The position numbers and the translations under genes are program-made. The notes beneath the pieces are model-generated. The model was not told the origin of the DNA and ran no database searches. It worked only from the letters and a program-made list of their open reading frames with translations. Below are positions 27,125 through 36,254 of a stretch of DNA of 64,000 nt, one piece after another. Where the stretch lies: positions 1,956,001-2,020,000 of the forward strand of contig NZ_CP115913.1 in assembly GCF_027938815.1 (NCBI RefSeq). Direction: 5' to 3'. The stretch is from Oceanirhabdus sp. W0125-5 (lineage in GTDB: Bacteria > Bacillota > Clostridia > Clostridiales > Clostridiaceae). How positions within the stretch are numbered: the stretch's first letter is position 1; every line of letters begins with the position of its first letter.

Positions 27125-28318
27125 ATGGTGAAAAGAGTAAAATGTGGAATAGTGATAGCTTTGCTTAGCTTGCTATTAATAGGGTGTAATAAAGAAAATT
27201 ATGAAAATGAGAAAATCGATTTAACAATAGCACTTCAAGTTAGTGATGTTTATGGGAATGATGTAAGGACTAAGCTTGTAGAAAATTTTAATAAGAAATA
27301 TGATTTTTACAATATTACTATAAAAGAAGATATTAATAGGGAACAGTTAGTTAAAGAAATAAATAAGGGAGATATAGATATTATTTTCTGTTCAGCTAAT
27401 ACAATGAGAGAGTTTGAAAAAGAAGGCTTGCTTACAAATTTGAATAACATATATTATCGAACAAATTTATTTGATAAAACATATAGTGCTATAAACTCAT
27501 ATGGAAGAATTCAAAATTTATTTTATGGGCTTCCTATGTATGCATCTACCTTTGAAATTTTTTATGATGCTGATCTTCTTAAACAGTACAATATAGATGC
27601 TGAGAATGATAATATATTATCTTTACTAAAGAAATGTAAAGATAATAATGTAAAAATACCTATATTTGATGGTAATGAAAATGTGCATAATTTTCTCTTA
27701 AGTATGCTTATGAGTAATTATGTATATTTAAATAATTTTGACACTCATAAACATGAAATGATAAATGGATTTGTAAAGTTTAAGGAATTATATGATGAAG
27801 GCATTTTAAGTGGGGATATGTTTAGACCAGCAAAGAGAAAAGATCTCAATGATCTTATAGAAGGTAAAGCACCATTGATAATAAGTAATTCCAGTGATAT
27901 AAGTGAATTTAAGAATAAAAATATTAGTGTATGGGATAATTACAAAATAGAAGATTATTGGATTTCACCACCAACCTTTGTAGATACTATTATATGTTTC
28001 CCAGCTATAAGTAAAAATGAAAAGGTTCAGAAGGAGTTTATGCGTTACTTTACTGGAAATGAGTTTCATAAAATTATGGAACAAGAAGGTAAAATTTCAG
28101 CTGACAAAAGTATAAATAAAGATTTGGGTGGATTGAATTATTATATAACAAAACATTTGGAAATGGCTTCACAAAACGATTTTATTTACAATAGGTTTCT
28201 TATAAGTTCTATGGAAAAAGATTTAGTTGAGTTGTTAGAGAAAACTATGAATGGTAAAATTGAAAAAGAAGAGATGACAAAGGAATTAAATAAAATTTTA
28301 TATGAAAAAGACTACTAG
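27125..28318 (+). CDS. Solute-binding lipoprotein of ABC type (family 1-like)
   Basis: About 397 residues. A signal peptide ends in a lipobox (LLLIGC), so the protein is probably lipid-anchored outside the cell. The body begins IDLTIALQVSDVYG and shows features of family 1 extracellular binding proteins (EINKGDIDIIFCSANTMREFEKEGLL, then LPMYASTFEIFYD). I chose ATG 27125, preceded by GAGGTGG; ATG at 27104 and 27113 are upstream alternatives. No permease or ATPase for a sugar-type importer is next to it, so its partner and ligand are unknown. Confidence 0.75.
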   Translation: MVKRVKCGIVIALLSLLLIGCNKENYENEKIDLTIALQVSDVYGNDVRTKLVENFNKKYDFYNITIKEDINREQLVKEINKGDIDIIFCSANTMREFEKEGLLTNLNNIYYRTNLFDKTYSAINSYGRIQNLFYGLPMYASTFEIFYDADLLKQYNIDAENDNILSLLKKCKDNNVKIPIFDGNENVHNFLLSMLMSNYVYLNNFDTHKHEMINGFVKFKELYDEGILSGDMFRPAKRKDLNDLIEGKAPLIISNSSDISEFKNKNISVWDNYKIEDYWISPPTFVDTIICFPAISKNEKVQKEFMRYFTGNEFHKIMEQEGKISADKSINKDLGGLNYYITKHLEMASQNDFIYNRFLISSMEKDLVELLEKTMNGKIEKEEMTKELNKILYEKDY

Positions 28319-28331
28319 TATTCAAATAATT

Positions 28332-28369
28332 AAAAGCAGCTGTAAGCTCTAAGCTTACAGCTGCTTTTT
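28332..28369. terminator. Bidirectional terminator between lipoprotein gene and perR
   Basis: A 17-bp perfect stem (AAAAGCAGCTGTAAGCT and its complement) around CTA, with A- and T-runs outside. Confidence 0.9.
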
Positions 28370-28793
28370 AGTTATTTGAAATTTCTTCTTTGCACTTACT
28401 GCATACACCGTAGAAATATACTTGATTTGAATAAACATCGAAATCCGTGTATTCTAGAACATCTTTATTTATACTTTCAAAAGTAATTCCTTCAATATCT
28501 TCAACGATATGACAGTGTAAACAAGCTATATGTGGGTGAGAAGCAACAGTAGCATCATATCTAAAATTACCCTCTCCAACATTCAATTCTTGAACTAAAT
28601 CAACTTCTACAAGAGTTTTAAGAGCTTTATATACAGTTGCCAAACTCATAGTTGGATAATCAGCTTGAAGAGCTTTATATATAGTTTCAGCAGATGGATG
28701 AGCTTTAGTTGATTGAAGATATTTGTATACAGCAATTCTTTGAGGAGTTAATTTAAGTTTTTTTTCTTTAAATACTTTAGTAATATTATCCAA
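28368..28793 (-). CDS. perR: Peroxide-responsive repressor PerR (Fur family)
   Basis: Metal-dependent repressor that senses peroxide by oxidation of iron-bound His. 141 residues from TTG. The metal-site set His32, Asp80, His86, His88 and Asp99 matches the spacing of B. subtilis PerR His37, Asp85, His91, His93 and Asp104, and the structural zinc Cys91, Cys94, Cys131 and Cys134 also match. The Asp at position 99 supports PerR over Fur or Zur. I chose TTG 28793 because AGTGGTGAT precedes it and the product then begins MDNITKVFKEKKLKLTPQR; GTG codons at 28805 and 28802 have no ribosome site. Confidence 0.87.
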   Translation of the reverse strand: MDNITKVFKEKKLKLTPQRIAVYKYLQSTKAHPSAETIYKALQADYPTMSLATVYKALKTLVEVDLVQELNVGEGNFRYDATVASHPHIACLHCHIVEDIEGITFESINKDVLEYTDFDVYSNQVYFYGVCSKCKEEISNN

Positions 28794-28953
28794 TAGAATC
28801 ACCACTTTATTTTATTTAATTCATTGATTTACTTTATTATATAATAAAAATTATTAGTTGTCAAAAACAATATTTTTATTTGTGAAAAATTTTAAAATTT
28901 AATCTTTTTCTGTTTTTCAATCATATAATATAGTAATGGAAGGAGGAAAAAAA

Positions 28954-30330
28954 TTGAAAAAGACTTATGTTTTAGATACTAATGTTCTTCTATATTCACC
29001 TCGGGCTATTAATAGTTTTGGTGAAAACAATGTAATTATACCAGAAACGGTACTTGAAGAGTTAGATAATTTGAAAAAAAATAAAAATGACCTTGGGTAT
29101 AATGCTCGTCAAGCAGCTCGTATTCTGGATAAACTCAGATCAAGTGGAGATCTAAGTAAAGGTGTCATGCTTGAAAGTGGTGGAACCTTGAGAGTAGAGA
29201 CAAACCACACCAATATAGAAATACCTAAATCATGGGATACCAAAAAGGCAGATAATAGAATAATTCAGCTATGCTTAGGTCTAAAAAAAGATGGAGAAAA
29301 TGTTTGCTTAATTACTAAAGATATATTTGAAAGAATAAAGGCTGATACCATGGGATTAGAATCAGAAGATTTTTATGAAGAGAGTCTTCCAGAAAGTGAA
29401 CTCATGTACACTGGAAGAATAGAAGTTTTTGTACCAGGAAGTAAATTAGACGAGTTTTATAGAAATGGTAAGCTTGAGAAGAATGATATCATTTATTTTG
29501 ATAAACAGAAAGATGGATATTACACACCAGAGTTATTTACGAATGAATTTTTAGTTATAAAATCATTAGAAGACATGAAGAAGACTGCACTAGGTAGATT
29601 TGATGGAAAAGCAATAGTTCCATTATTAAGTGATAGAAAACATTTCTATGGGATAAAACCGAAAAATGTAGGACAGAAATTTATGACTGAAGCATTGTTT
29701 CTTTCTCACCAAACTGCACCTCTAGTAATAATTAAAGGACCAGCAGGAACAGGGAAAACATTATTCTCCCTAGCAGTTGGATTAAATAAGCTAAATAAAC
29801 GAGAAGAGAAACATTTTAGAAGAATACTTATTTGCAGGCCTACCGTTACTCTAGATGAGGAAATAGGATTCCTGCCAGGAAGTGAACAGGAAAAATTACT
29901 CCCATACATGAGACCAATCTTTGATAATTTAGAAATTCTTCTTCATCAGAACCATGAGGAAAGATATGATGATGAAGCAAAATTAACAATGAGTATCAAT
30001 GATTTATTTGAAAAAAGAATAATAACAACAGAAGCAGTAGCTTACTTAAGGGGAAGATCAATAGTTAAGAATTGGGTTATAATAGATGAAGCACAAAACC
30101 TATCTCCAAGACAAATAAAAGCAATAATAACAAGAATAGGAGAAGGTAGTAAGTTAATCCTAATAGGAGATCCAGAACAAATAGACCAACCATTCTTAGA
30201 CGGTCGATCAAATGGACTTTGCTATGCAGCAGAAAAAATGAAGGGAAGTAAGTACTGCTGTCAGGTTACATTGCTTCATAAGGAATGTGAAAGATCGAAG
30301 CTAGCATTAGAAGCAGCTGAACGCCTGTAA
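28954..30330 (+). CDS. PIN domain-PhoH ATPase fusion
   Basis: 458 residues. An N-terminal PIN-type nuclease domain (about 1-140) opens with the acidic residue in YVLDTNVLLYSP and has further acids in ETVLEELDNL. The C-terminal PhoH-type ATPase has Walker A GPAGTGKT near 260 and Walker B WVIIDEAQNL near 375. This is the YlaK/PhoH2-like form, linked to RNA unwinding and cleavage. I chose TTG 28954, seven bases after AGGAGG; an ATG at 28936 lies before that site and close to the likely transcription start given TATAAT at 28924. Confidence 0.88.
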   Translation: MKKTYVLDTNVLLYSPRAINSFGENNVIIPETVLEELDNLKKNKNDLGYNARQAARILDKLRSSGDLSKGVMLESGGTLRVETNHTNIEIPKSWDTKKADNRIIQLCLGLKKDGENVCLITKDIFERIKADTMGLESEDFYEESLPESELMYTGRIEVFVPGSKLDEFYRNGKLEKNDIIYFDKQKDGYYTPELFTNEFLVIKSLEDMKKTALGRFDGKAIVPLLSDRKHFYGIKPKNVGQKFMTEALFLSHQTAPLVIIKGPAGTGKTLFSLAVGLNKLNKREEKHFRRILICRPTVTLDEEIGFLPGSEQEKLLPYMRPIFDNLEILLHQNHEERYDDEAKLTMSINDLFEKRIITTEAVAYLRGRSIVKNWVIIDEAQNLSPRQIKAIITRIGEGSKLILIGDPEQIDQPFLDGRSNGLCYAAEKMKGSKYCCQVTLLHKECERSKLALEAAERL

Positions 30331-30345
30331 GGGTAAGCACTGAAA

Positions 30346-30420
30346 ATGCCCGATTTCGGCGTCCCCTTTCCTCTCTGCGCTGTTCATGTACCAAATGCGT
30401 ACACTGCGCTGCGTGGTTGA
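30346..30420. other. GC-rich intergenic patch of unknown nature
   Basis: About 57% G+C by hand count, in sequence otherwise near 30%. It holds two copies of CTGCGCTG (30375-30382 and 30404-30411) flanking a small hairpin TGTAC/GTACA. No ORF is convincing. It could be part of a small RNA, a remnant of foreign DNA, or a structured 3' end of the upstream message. Confidence 0.45.
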
Positions 30421-30447
30421 TATTAAGGGAGATTTATATGGATATTG

Positions 30448-30475
30448 AAGCCTCTGCTTTTGTGGAGGCTTTTTA
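30448..30475 (+). terminator. Terminator downstream of the PIN-PhoH gene
   Basis: Stem AAGCCTC with GAGGCTT around ten bases, then TTTATT. It ends the GC-rich gap. Confidence 0.65.
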
Positions 30476-30568
30476 TTGTGAATGAGGATTTGAAGTGCAT
30501 AATGTTCACGCATTTAAGGGCTGGGTATAGTATAATTAGTCTATAAATGATAAATCAGGAGTGGGGTT

Positions 30569-31681
30569 ATGGAGATAAGGGATACGATATTTTTTGAGGG
30601 GATGCTTTTTCTATATATTATTGGAAGTGCTATTGATGAGAATTTAGTTGGATTTCAATATAAGGTGTATGCATTATTGACTTATTTAATTATAAAATTG
30701 ATTTTTTATCATTTTGATAGCAATGTTACAAAGATTATATTTTTGCTAGGTATAAATACTTATATTTTCTCAATGGCATATTTTTTGGAATTTAACATAT
30801 TGCTTATTATGGTGCCTATAAATATAATGCAATTATCTAAGAGCCTTAGTAATGAAAATAGATTGATAGTAACTTTTTTTACAGTTGTGATGTGCTGTAC
30901 TGTATTAAAGGTTAAGATATTTGTTATGGTCTTCTTTGGGGTAATGAGTTATGGTGCAGTTATCTTTATTGAAAATAAGAACAAGAGGATAATTAGTGAT
31001 AAAAATAGAATTCTTGAGCTTGAAGAGGAACGATATGAACTTGGTAAAAATCAATCTAAATTTTTAGAGAGAGAAAAGAACATAAAGATTATCTCAAAGA
31101 TGGAGGAGAGGAACAGGATATCTCAGAATATCCATGATACTATTGGACATACTTTAGCGGGATCTTTGATGCAGCTTCAGGCACTTAAAATCATGGTTAC
31201 CGAAGAGGGTCAGAAGGAGATATTAAATAGAGTAATAAGTGAATTGAAAAATGGTATGGATGAAACAAGGAAGGTACTTAAAAAGATTAAACCTGATAAT
31301 AATGAGAATGGATTAAACACTCTTAAGAAAATGTGTATGAAGCTTGAGGATAATGAACTTGAGATTATCCTGAAATATAATTGTCATGATGATATACCAG
31401 TACATTATTGGAAGATAATAAATGCAAATATTAAAGAGTCATTTACCAACATACTTAAATATTCATGTGCTTCAAAAGTTAATGTGACTTTTGAGGAGAT
31501 GAATAAGTTTATAAAGGTTGAGGTTAAAGACAATGGAAAAGGGTGTAAAAATATTAAAAAAGGTATGGGGTTAAGAGGGATAGAAGAGAGAGTGGATATG
31601 ATAGGAGGAAAACTAATTACTCATGGAGATTCTGGATTCTCTATTATTCAAATAATACCGAAGGAGAATATTAATGGATAA
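30569..31681 (+). CDS. Membrane sensor histidine kinase (NarL/DesK class)
   Basis: 370 residues. About four or five membrane helices fill residues 1-130. A coiled segment leads into the phosphoacceptor helix (NIHDTIGHTL near 188, His in HDTIGH), the HisKA_3 type. The ATPase domain near 275-365 shows an N-box (NIKESFTNILKYS), DNGKG and GMGLRGIEER. It overlaps the response-regulator gene by eight bases. The start ATG has AGGAGTGG upstream. There is no large outer sensor domain, so it probably senses within or via the membrane or the ABC exporter. Confidence 0.9.
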   Translation: MEIRDTIFFEGMLFLYIIGSAIDENLVGFQYKVYALLTYLIIKLIFYHFDSNVTKIIFLLGINTYIFSMAYFLEFNILLIMVPINIMQLSKSLSNENRLIVTFFTVVMCCTVLKVKIFVMVFFGVMSYGAVIFIENKNKRIISDKNRILELEEERYELGKNQSKFLEREKNIKIISKMEERNRISQNIHDTIGHTLAGSLMQLQALKIMVTEEGQKEILNRVISELKNGMDETRKVLKKIKPDNNENGLNTLKKMCMKLEDNELEIILKYNCHDDIPVHYWKIINANIKESFTNILKYSCASKVNVTFEEMNKFIKVEVKDNGKGCKNIKKGMGLRGIEERVDMIGGKLITHGDSGFSIIQIIPKENING

Positions 31682-32294
31682 GATAAGGGTTTTAATATGT
31701 GATGATGATACTTTGATAAGAGATGCCTTAAAGTTTATCTTGGGTGCAGGTGGGGAAATTGAAGTTGTAGACACTGCAGTTAATGGGGAAGATGGAGTCA
31801 ATAAGGCAATAAGAAATGAAGTTGATGTGGTGCTGCTTGATGTAAGAATGCCTGTTATGAATGGGGTAGAGGCTTGTAAAGTGATTAAGGAGAAAACAAA
31901 GAGTCGTGTACTTATATTAACAACATTTGATGAGGATGAATACATAGTACAAGGAATTAAGAATGGTGCTTCTGGATATATGTTAAAAAGTAGTGACCCA
32001 CAGGAGATAATAGATGCAATAAAGATAATAAACAATGGAAATACATATATGCAAGGGGATGTTATGGATAAGCTCAGGGATAATATTTTTGAAAATAAAG
32101 CCTCAAAGAAATTAGAAAATTTCACAGAGAGAGAAAAACAGATAATAGAACTCATAGCAGAAGGATTGAGCAACAAGGAGATTTCCCAGAAAATATTTAT
32201 TTCTGAAGGTACTGTTAAGAATTATATAACTTCGATACTTAATAAGACTGACCTTAAGCATAGAACTCAGATTGCAATCTGGTACCTTAAATAA
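31674..32294 (+). CDS. NarL/LuxR-type response regulator
   Basis: 206 residues. Receiver domain: acidic pair in CDDD at 9-12, phospho-Asp56 in LLDVRMP, Lys in YMLKSSD. The LuxR-type helix-turn-helix is in about 143-200 (FTEREKQIIELIAEGLSNKEI, GTVKNYI). Coupled to the kinase gene. The adjacent ABC-2 exporter is its likely target. Confidence 0.93.
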   Translation: MDKIRVLICDDDTLIRDALKFILGAGGEIEVVDTAVNGEDGVNKAIRNEVDVVLLDVRMPVMNGVEACKVIKEKTKSRVLILTTFDEDEYIVQGIKNGASGYMLKSSDPQEIIDAIKIINNGNTYMQGDVMDKLRDNIFENKASKKLENFTEREKQIIELIAEGLSNKEISQKIFISEGTVKNYITSILNKTDLKHRTQIAIWYLK

Positions 32295-32370
32295 AGAAGA
32301 AAGAATAGAGAACTCAAAAAGTAAAGAACAAAGAACAAAGTTAGAACATTAAAAAATTTTCTAAGGATGA

Positions 32371-32402
32371 AGAGAGTTATTGTAGATATAACTCTCTTTT
32401 TT
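32371..32402 (+). terminator. Terminator after the two-component operon
   Basis: Stem AGAGAGTTAT with ATAACTCTCT around seven bases, then a T-run. Confidence 0.82.
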
Positions 32403-32408
32403 AAAATG

Positions 32409-32459
32409 CCGTTGAAAATAGATTAACAGCAGAAGGACAAGCAGTTGAATTTTCAACGG
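32409..32459. repeat. Perfect 11-bp inverted repeat between tandem terminators
   Basis: CCGTTGAAAAT and ATTTTCAACGG separated by 29 bases. It lies between two intrinsic terminators in a 360-bp gap without genes, so it may be the body of a small RNA. Confidence 0.5.
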
Positions 32460-32480
32460 TATCTTAAAAAAGAGTGCTAT

Positions 32481-32511
32481 AAAGGATATGACTAAAGTCA
32501 TGTCCTTTTTA
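32481..32511 (+). terminator. Second terminator in the gap before the ABC operon
   Basis: A 12-base stem (AAAGGATATGAC with GTCATGTCCTTT, one G-T pair), loop TAAA and a T-run. A second terminator 80 bases after the first implies a transcript starting between them. Confidence 0.82.
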
Positions 32512-32567
32512 TTACTATTTGTACTTAATTTCAATAAGCATTTTCAATATAATAAAATTATAGAAAT

Positions 32568-32634
32568 ACAAAATAAGATATTCAGAAGAATGAAGAATAT
32601 CAACCACATTTATTCTTTCTTCTTTATTCTTTGT
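32568..32634 (-). repeat. A/G-rich dispersed element, copy B
   Basis: Read on the minus strand it gives AAAGAATAAAGAAGAAAGAA, AATGTGGTTGATATTC and GAATATCTTATTTTGT, matching the copies at 6406 and 42121. The right end forms an 18-bp perfect inverted repeat with 32290-32307, which overlaps the stop codon of the response regulator. Confidence 0.6.
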
Positions 32635-32654
32635 TTTTTAGGAGGTATTGTTAA

Positions 32655-33593
32655 ATGTCGATGATAGAGGTTAAAGGATTAATAAAGAAATTTAAGGATG
32701 TTACAGCATTAGATTGTGTGGATTTTTCAGTTGAAGAGGGAGAGATAATTGGATTATTAGGACCTAATGGTGCAGGAAAATCAACATTCATTAATATATT
32801 ATGTGGTCTTATAAGCAGAGACAAAGGGGAAGTTAAGATATTTGGTAAGGATATTAATAAAGAGATTAGGAAGATAAAAAGAGATATAGGGGTTGTTCCT
32901 CAGGATATTGCTATATATGGAGATCTTACTGCTTATGAGAATGTAAAATTCTTTGCAAGTCTTTATGGCATAAGAGGAAAGAAGGCACATGAGTGTGTTA
33001 TGGAGGCTTTAAAATTTGTAGAGCTTGATGATAAAGCGAAGTTGAAACCATCAACATTCTCTGGTGGAATGAAAAGAAGACTGAATATAGCCTGTGCTAT
33101 AGCTCATTCTCCTAAATTAATATTTATGGATGAACCTACTGTTGGGATTGATCCACAATCAAGAAATCATATCCTTCAATCTGTTAGAAAATTAAATGAG
33201 AGAGGGACCACTGTGGTTTATACAAGTCACTACATGGAAGAGGTTGAAGAGGTCTGTGGAAGAATCTTTATACTTGATCATGGAAAGGTGATTGCAGATG
33301 GAACTAAGCAGGAACTTACAACTCTCATTACTGATTATAAGGAAATTAACATCTCAGTAGGACTTATTGATGAGGAAGTTCTAAAAGAGATGAAAAACAT
33401 CAAAGGTATAGAGAATGTAAAATTAGATGATAATGTAATTTCCATTACATCTGATAAAAATAAGGATAATATGAATGAAATTTTAGATTATTTAAGAACT
33501 AAAAAAATTGGGATCAGAAGCATTCAGATGAATGAGCCTAATCTTGAGACAGTTTTCTTGAGTTTAACAGGAAGAAAGCTTAGAGATGAGTAG
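32655..33593 (+). CDS. ABC-2 exporter ATP-binding protein
   Basis: 312 residues. Walker A GPNGAGKS is at 36-43, with a Q-loop in IGVVPQDIAIYG, the signature FSGGMKRRLNIACAI, Walker B LIFMDEPTVGID and an H-loop in VVYTSHYMEEVEEVCG. The C-terminal part (about 225-305) is an extra domain common in drug-type exporters. AGGAGGT precedes the ATG. It forms a three-gene unit with two permeases. Confidence 0.92.
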   Translation: MSMIEVKGLIKKFKDVTALDCVDFSVEEGEIIGLLGPNGAGKSTFINILCGLISRDKGEVKIFGKDINKEIRKIKRDIGVVPQDIAIYGDLTAYENVKFFASLYGIRGKKAHECVMEALKFVELDDKAKLKPSTFSGGMKRRLNIACAIAHSPKLIFMDEPTVGIDPQSRNHILQSVRKLNERGTTVVYTSHYMEEVEEVCGRIFILDHGKVIADGTKQELTTLITDYKEINISVGLIDEEVLKEMKNIKGIENVKLDDNVISITSDKNKDNMNEILDYLRTKKIGIRSIQMNEPNLETVFLSLTGRKLRDE

Positions 33594-33607
33594 AGGGAGG
33601 AGAAAGA

Positions 33608-34744
33608 ATGAAAATTCTCAGTATTGCTGTTAAGGAAATAAAGCAGATTTTTAGAATGAAGAATGTTGTATTTATGATGGTTGCATTCCCTCTATTATTA
33701 ATCTTGATTCTTGGTACTGCATTAGAGGGAGATGGCTCAGGAAAAACTACTGTTATTAATACAAAGGCACTATATTTAGTAGAGAAAGAAGGAATAGTAT
33801 CAGAAGCTTTTAAGTCTTTTAACCAAGAATTTAGTGAGGAACTAATTAAGTTCACACAGGTGGAGACAAAAGAAGAGGGGATTGATATTTTACAAGAGGG
33901 AGATCATTCTGCTCTTGTAATAATAAATGGTGAAGATAATCAAATTCAGGTTATAAAATCACCTAAATTTGATTTTGAGGGGGATTTTGTGGAGGGGATA
34001 ATTAACTCCTTTGCAGATAGGGCAAGTGTAGCCATGACCTTATATAAATATGATAGAAATAGTATTGATGAAGTTAAGGAAAATGAGGGTTACTCAGAAT
34101 ATGTGACAATAGAGGGTATAAACACTAATAAGAAAGAACCAAGAGCTATTGATTACTATGGAATAACCATGTTAACCATGATAATAATGTACTTTACCAC
34201 TACAGCATCAGAATTTCTTCTTTATGAGAAAGTGATTGGAACTGATAAAAGAATAAAGATTAGTAACATTACAGGAATAGAGTTATTCTTTGGAAAACTA
34301 TTTGGACAGATTGCAGCTTCAGCAATTCAAATAGGAATAATTATGGGTGTTAGCTCGTTAGTATATAAAGTGAACTATGGACAGGATATAAAAAGTGTAA
34401 TCTTGATTGTTTCATCACAGGCAGTTCTGATGATCGCTATAGGACTACTAATTGGAACTTTCTCAAAACCTGATGCACCAGCAGGGACAATATTCAATAT
34501 TGCAATACCTATACTAGTATTTCTAGGAGGAGGATATTTTCCAATATATAATCTTGGAAGTAAATTTTTAATAAGTCTAGGGAAATTAAGTCCTGTAAAG
34601 TGGATAAACCAATCTTTATTTGAAGTTATATATAGTGGAAGCTACAGTGTTTTGAATAAGCTGCTTTTAATAAATACTTTGGTTACATTTATAATTTTAT
34701 TAGTAGTAGCAATTGGATTTAGAAGAAAGGAGTGTACGGCATGA
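33608..34744 (+). CDS. ABC-2 exporter permease, first subunit
   Basis: 378 residues. One N-terminal helix (about 20-38), an extracytoplasmic domain (about 40-180), then five or six helices to the C-terminus, with a Gly/Pro-rich segment (FLGGGYFPIYNLG) typical of ABC-2 permeases. GGAGG precedes the ATG. Its stop overlaps the next start as ATGA, so both permeases are made together. Confidence 0.87.
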   Translation: MKILSIAVKEIKQIFRMKNVVFMMVAFPLLLILILGTALEGDGSGKTTVINTKALYLVEKEGIVSEAFKSFNQEFSEELIKFTQVETKEEGIDILQEGDHSALVIINGEDNQIQVIKSPKFDFEGDFVEGIINSFADRASVAMTLYKYDRNSIDEVKENEGYSEYVTIEGINTNKKEPRAIDYYGITMLTMIIMYFTTTASEFLLYEKVIGTDKRIKISNITGIELFFGKLFGQIAASAIQIGIIMGVSSLVYKVNYGQDIKSVILIVSSQAVLMIAIGLLIGTFSKPDAPAGTIFNIAIPILVFLGGGYFPIYNLGSKFLISLGKLSPVKWINQSLFEVIYSGSYSVLNKLLLINTLVTFIILLVVAIGFRRKECTA

Positions 34745-35877
34745 AGATAATTCTCATGGCATTGAACTCTCTGAAGATAGCATTCAGGGCAAAGGTGTCC
34801 ATATTTAAATATATTATAATACCAGTATTAAGTGTATATATGTTAATAGGGTTAGGAACGAAAGACCCTGAAAGTGGGCTAAGGGTTAAGATACTTGATA
34901 ATGATAGAACCTATTTGTCGCAGTTATATATAGATGAACTTGTAGAGAATAATAATATAGACGTTTACACCGGTGAAGGAGATACAACACAATTATTAAC
35001 TTCTAATAAGATAGATATTTCCTTGGAAATACATGAGGGTTTTCAGGAAAATACTTTTAAAGGTGGCTCGCCCAATATTGTTATTACATCTATCCAAGGA
35101 AGTGAAACCTCAGTATGGATAAAAGCATACAGTAACAATCTAATAGAATCATTTAAAAGTCTATCAAAGATTTCAAAGGAAGATGAAGAGACATTTAAGA
35201 GCTTATATGATGAATACAAGAAAGAGAAAATAACTGTAGAGGGTGGATGGTTAAATCGTAAAGAGGATTTAGCGCGATGGACAGCGTTTGCCATGGGGAT
35301 GCTCATAATGTTTATTATGTACAACTGTATAGGGAATACTGAAAGAATATTAAGAGATAAACGTAATAAGACCTATTACAGGATAAGAACAGCACCAGTA
35401 AATTCTTTTGAGTATATAATGGGAAATGTATTATTCAATATTATAATATTAACAATCCAGTTATGTTTAGTGCTTCTAGTAGTGTTTAAAATACAGAAGG
35501 CTGATCTTCAAATTGAACCATGGATATTATTCGCAGCAATAATGAGTTTTGGACTAAGTGCAATAGGAATAGGGATGACATGTGTTGCCTTCGCTAAACG
35601 TAATAGCTTTGGAGGACTAATAACACCAATAATAGTTACACCAACATGTATGCTTAGCGGATGTTTCTTCCCAGTTGATGTAATGCCAGATTTTATGAAG
35701 AAGATATCTTACTTCTTCCCACAGAGATGGGCACTAAATGCTATAAAAACAGCTCAACTAGGTGGAGATAATATAGATGTTTTTATATCCATATTAGTGA
35801 CACTTGGATTTGCAGCAGTATTTTTCTTGATAGCTTCATTGAAGATGAGGAAGAGCAAAGCGATTCAGTTTTTTTAG
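34741..35877 (+). CDS. ABC-2 exporter permease, second subunit
   Basis: 378 residues with the same plan as the preceding permease: one helix, an outer domain, then five or six helices, with LSGCFFPVDVMPDFM as the ABC-2 segment. The start at ATG 34741 overlaps the previous stop (ATGA) and has GGAG nine bases upstream; GTG 34732 lies too close to that site. The pair likely forms a heterodimer. The substrate is unknown; the upstream two-component system suggests induced export of a toxic or envelope-active compound. Confidence 0.87.
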   Translation: MKIILMALNSLKIAFRAKVSIFKYIIIPVLSVYMLIGLGTKDPESGLRVKILDNDRTYLSQLYIDELVENNNIDVYTGEGDTTQLLTSNKIDISLEIHEGFQENTFKGGSPNIVITSIQGSETSVWIKAYSNNLIESFKSLSKISKEDEETFKSLYDEYKKEKITVEGGWLNRKEDLARWTAFAMGMLIMFIMYNCIGNTERILRDKRNKTYYRIRTAPVNSFEYIMGNVLFNIIILTIQLCLVLLVVFKIQKADLQIEPWILFAAIMSFGLSAIGIGMTCVAFAKRNSFGGLITPIIVTPTCMLSGCFFPVDVMPDFMKKISYFFPQRWALNAIKTAQLGGDNIDVFISILVTLGFAAVFFLIASLKMRKSKAIQFF

Positions 35878-35888
35878 CAAGCTAAAAA

Positions 35889-36146
35889 ATAGTGGAAAAT
35901 TGAAAGTGGATAACGGAAAACGAAGGATGTTTCTGCTCATTGAGCAGAAACTACATTTTATTGGTATTTAGGACAATAAGATTTTACTCATTTTATCTAT
36001 AGATAAAATATTGTACTTCAATTACAAGGTTTCATTTAAAATGAAACGAGTAAACCTTTATTGGTTTATTAACAATAAAATGTAGATTCTGACCTCAGTC
36101 AGAATCATCCATCGTTTTCCACTTTCCACTTTCAATTTTCAACTTC
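35889..36146 (-). repeat. Palindromic intergenic element, copy 3 (inverted)
   Basis: About 258 bases. GAAAATTGAAAGTGGA-type arm and its complement. The two central hairpins come in reversed order (ATTTTATC/GATAAAAT first, GTTTCATT/AATGAAAC second) and the spacer text matches the reverse complement of copies 1, 4 and 7, so the whole element is inverted. The outer hairpins are GTTTCTGCTC/GAGCAGAAAC and GATTCTGAC/GTCAGAATC. Confidence 0.8.
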
Positions 36147-36254
36147 TTGTAAGTTTTCTTCACGCAGGAATTTTTCAAGAATCTTTAGAGTTTATTACAA
36201 AGTAAATTTATGATATACTACTCAAGGATGAATTTTACTTAAGGAGGAAAACTT

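Noticed and set aside
30307..30513. 68-codon minus-strand ORF across the GC-rich patch
   Set aside because: It overlaps the end of the PIN-PhoH gene, lacks a ribosome site and shows no recognisable protein features.
31613..32176. 187-codon minus-strand ORF
   Set aside because: It is antisense to the response regulator; composition is typical of a shadow of an AT-rich coding frame.
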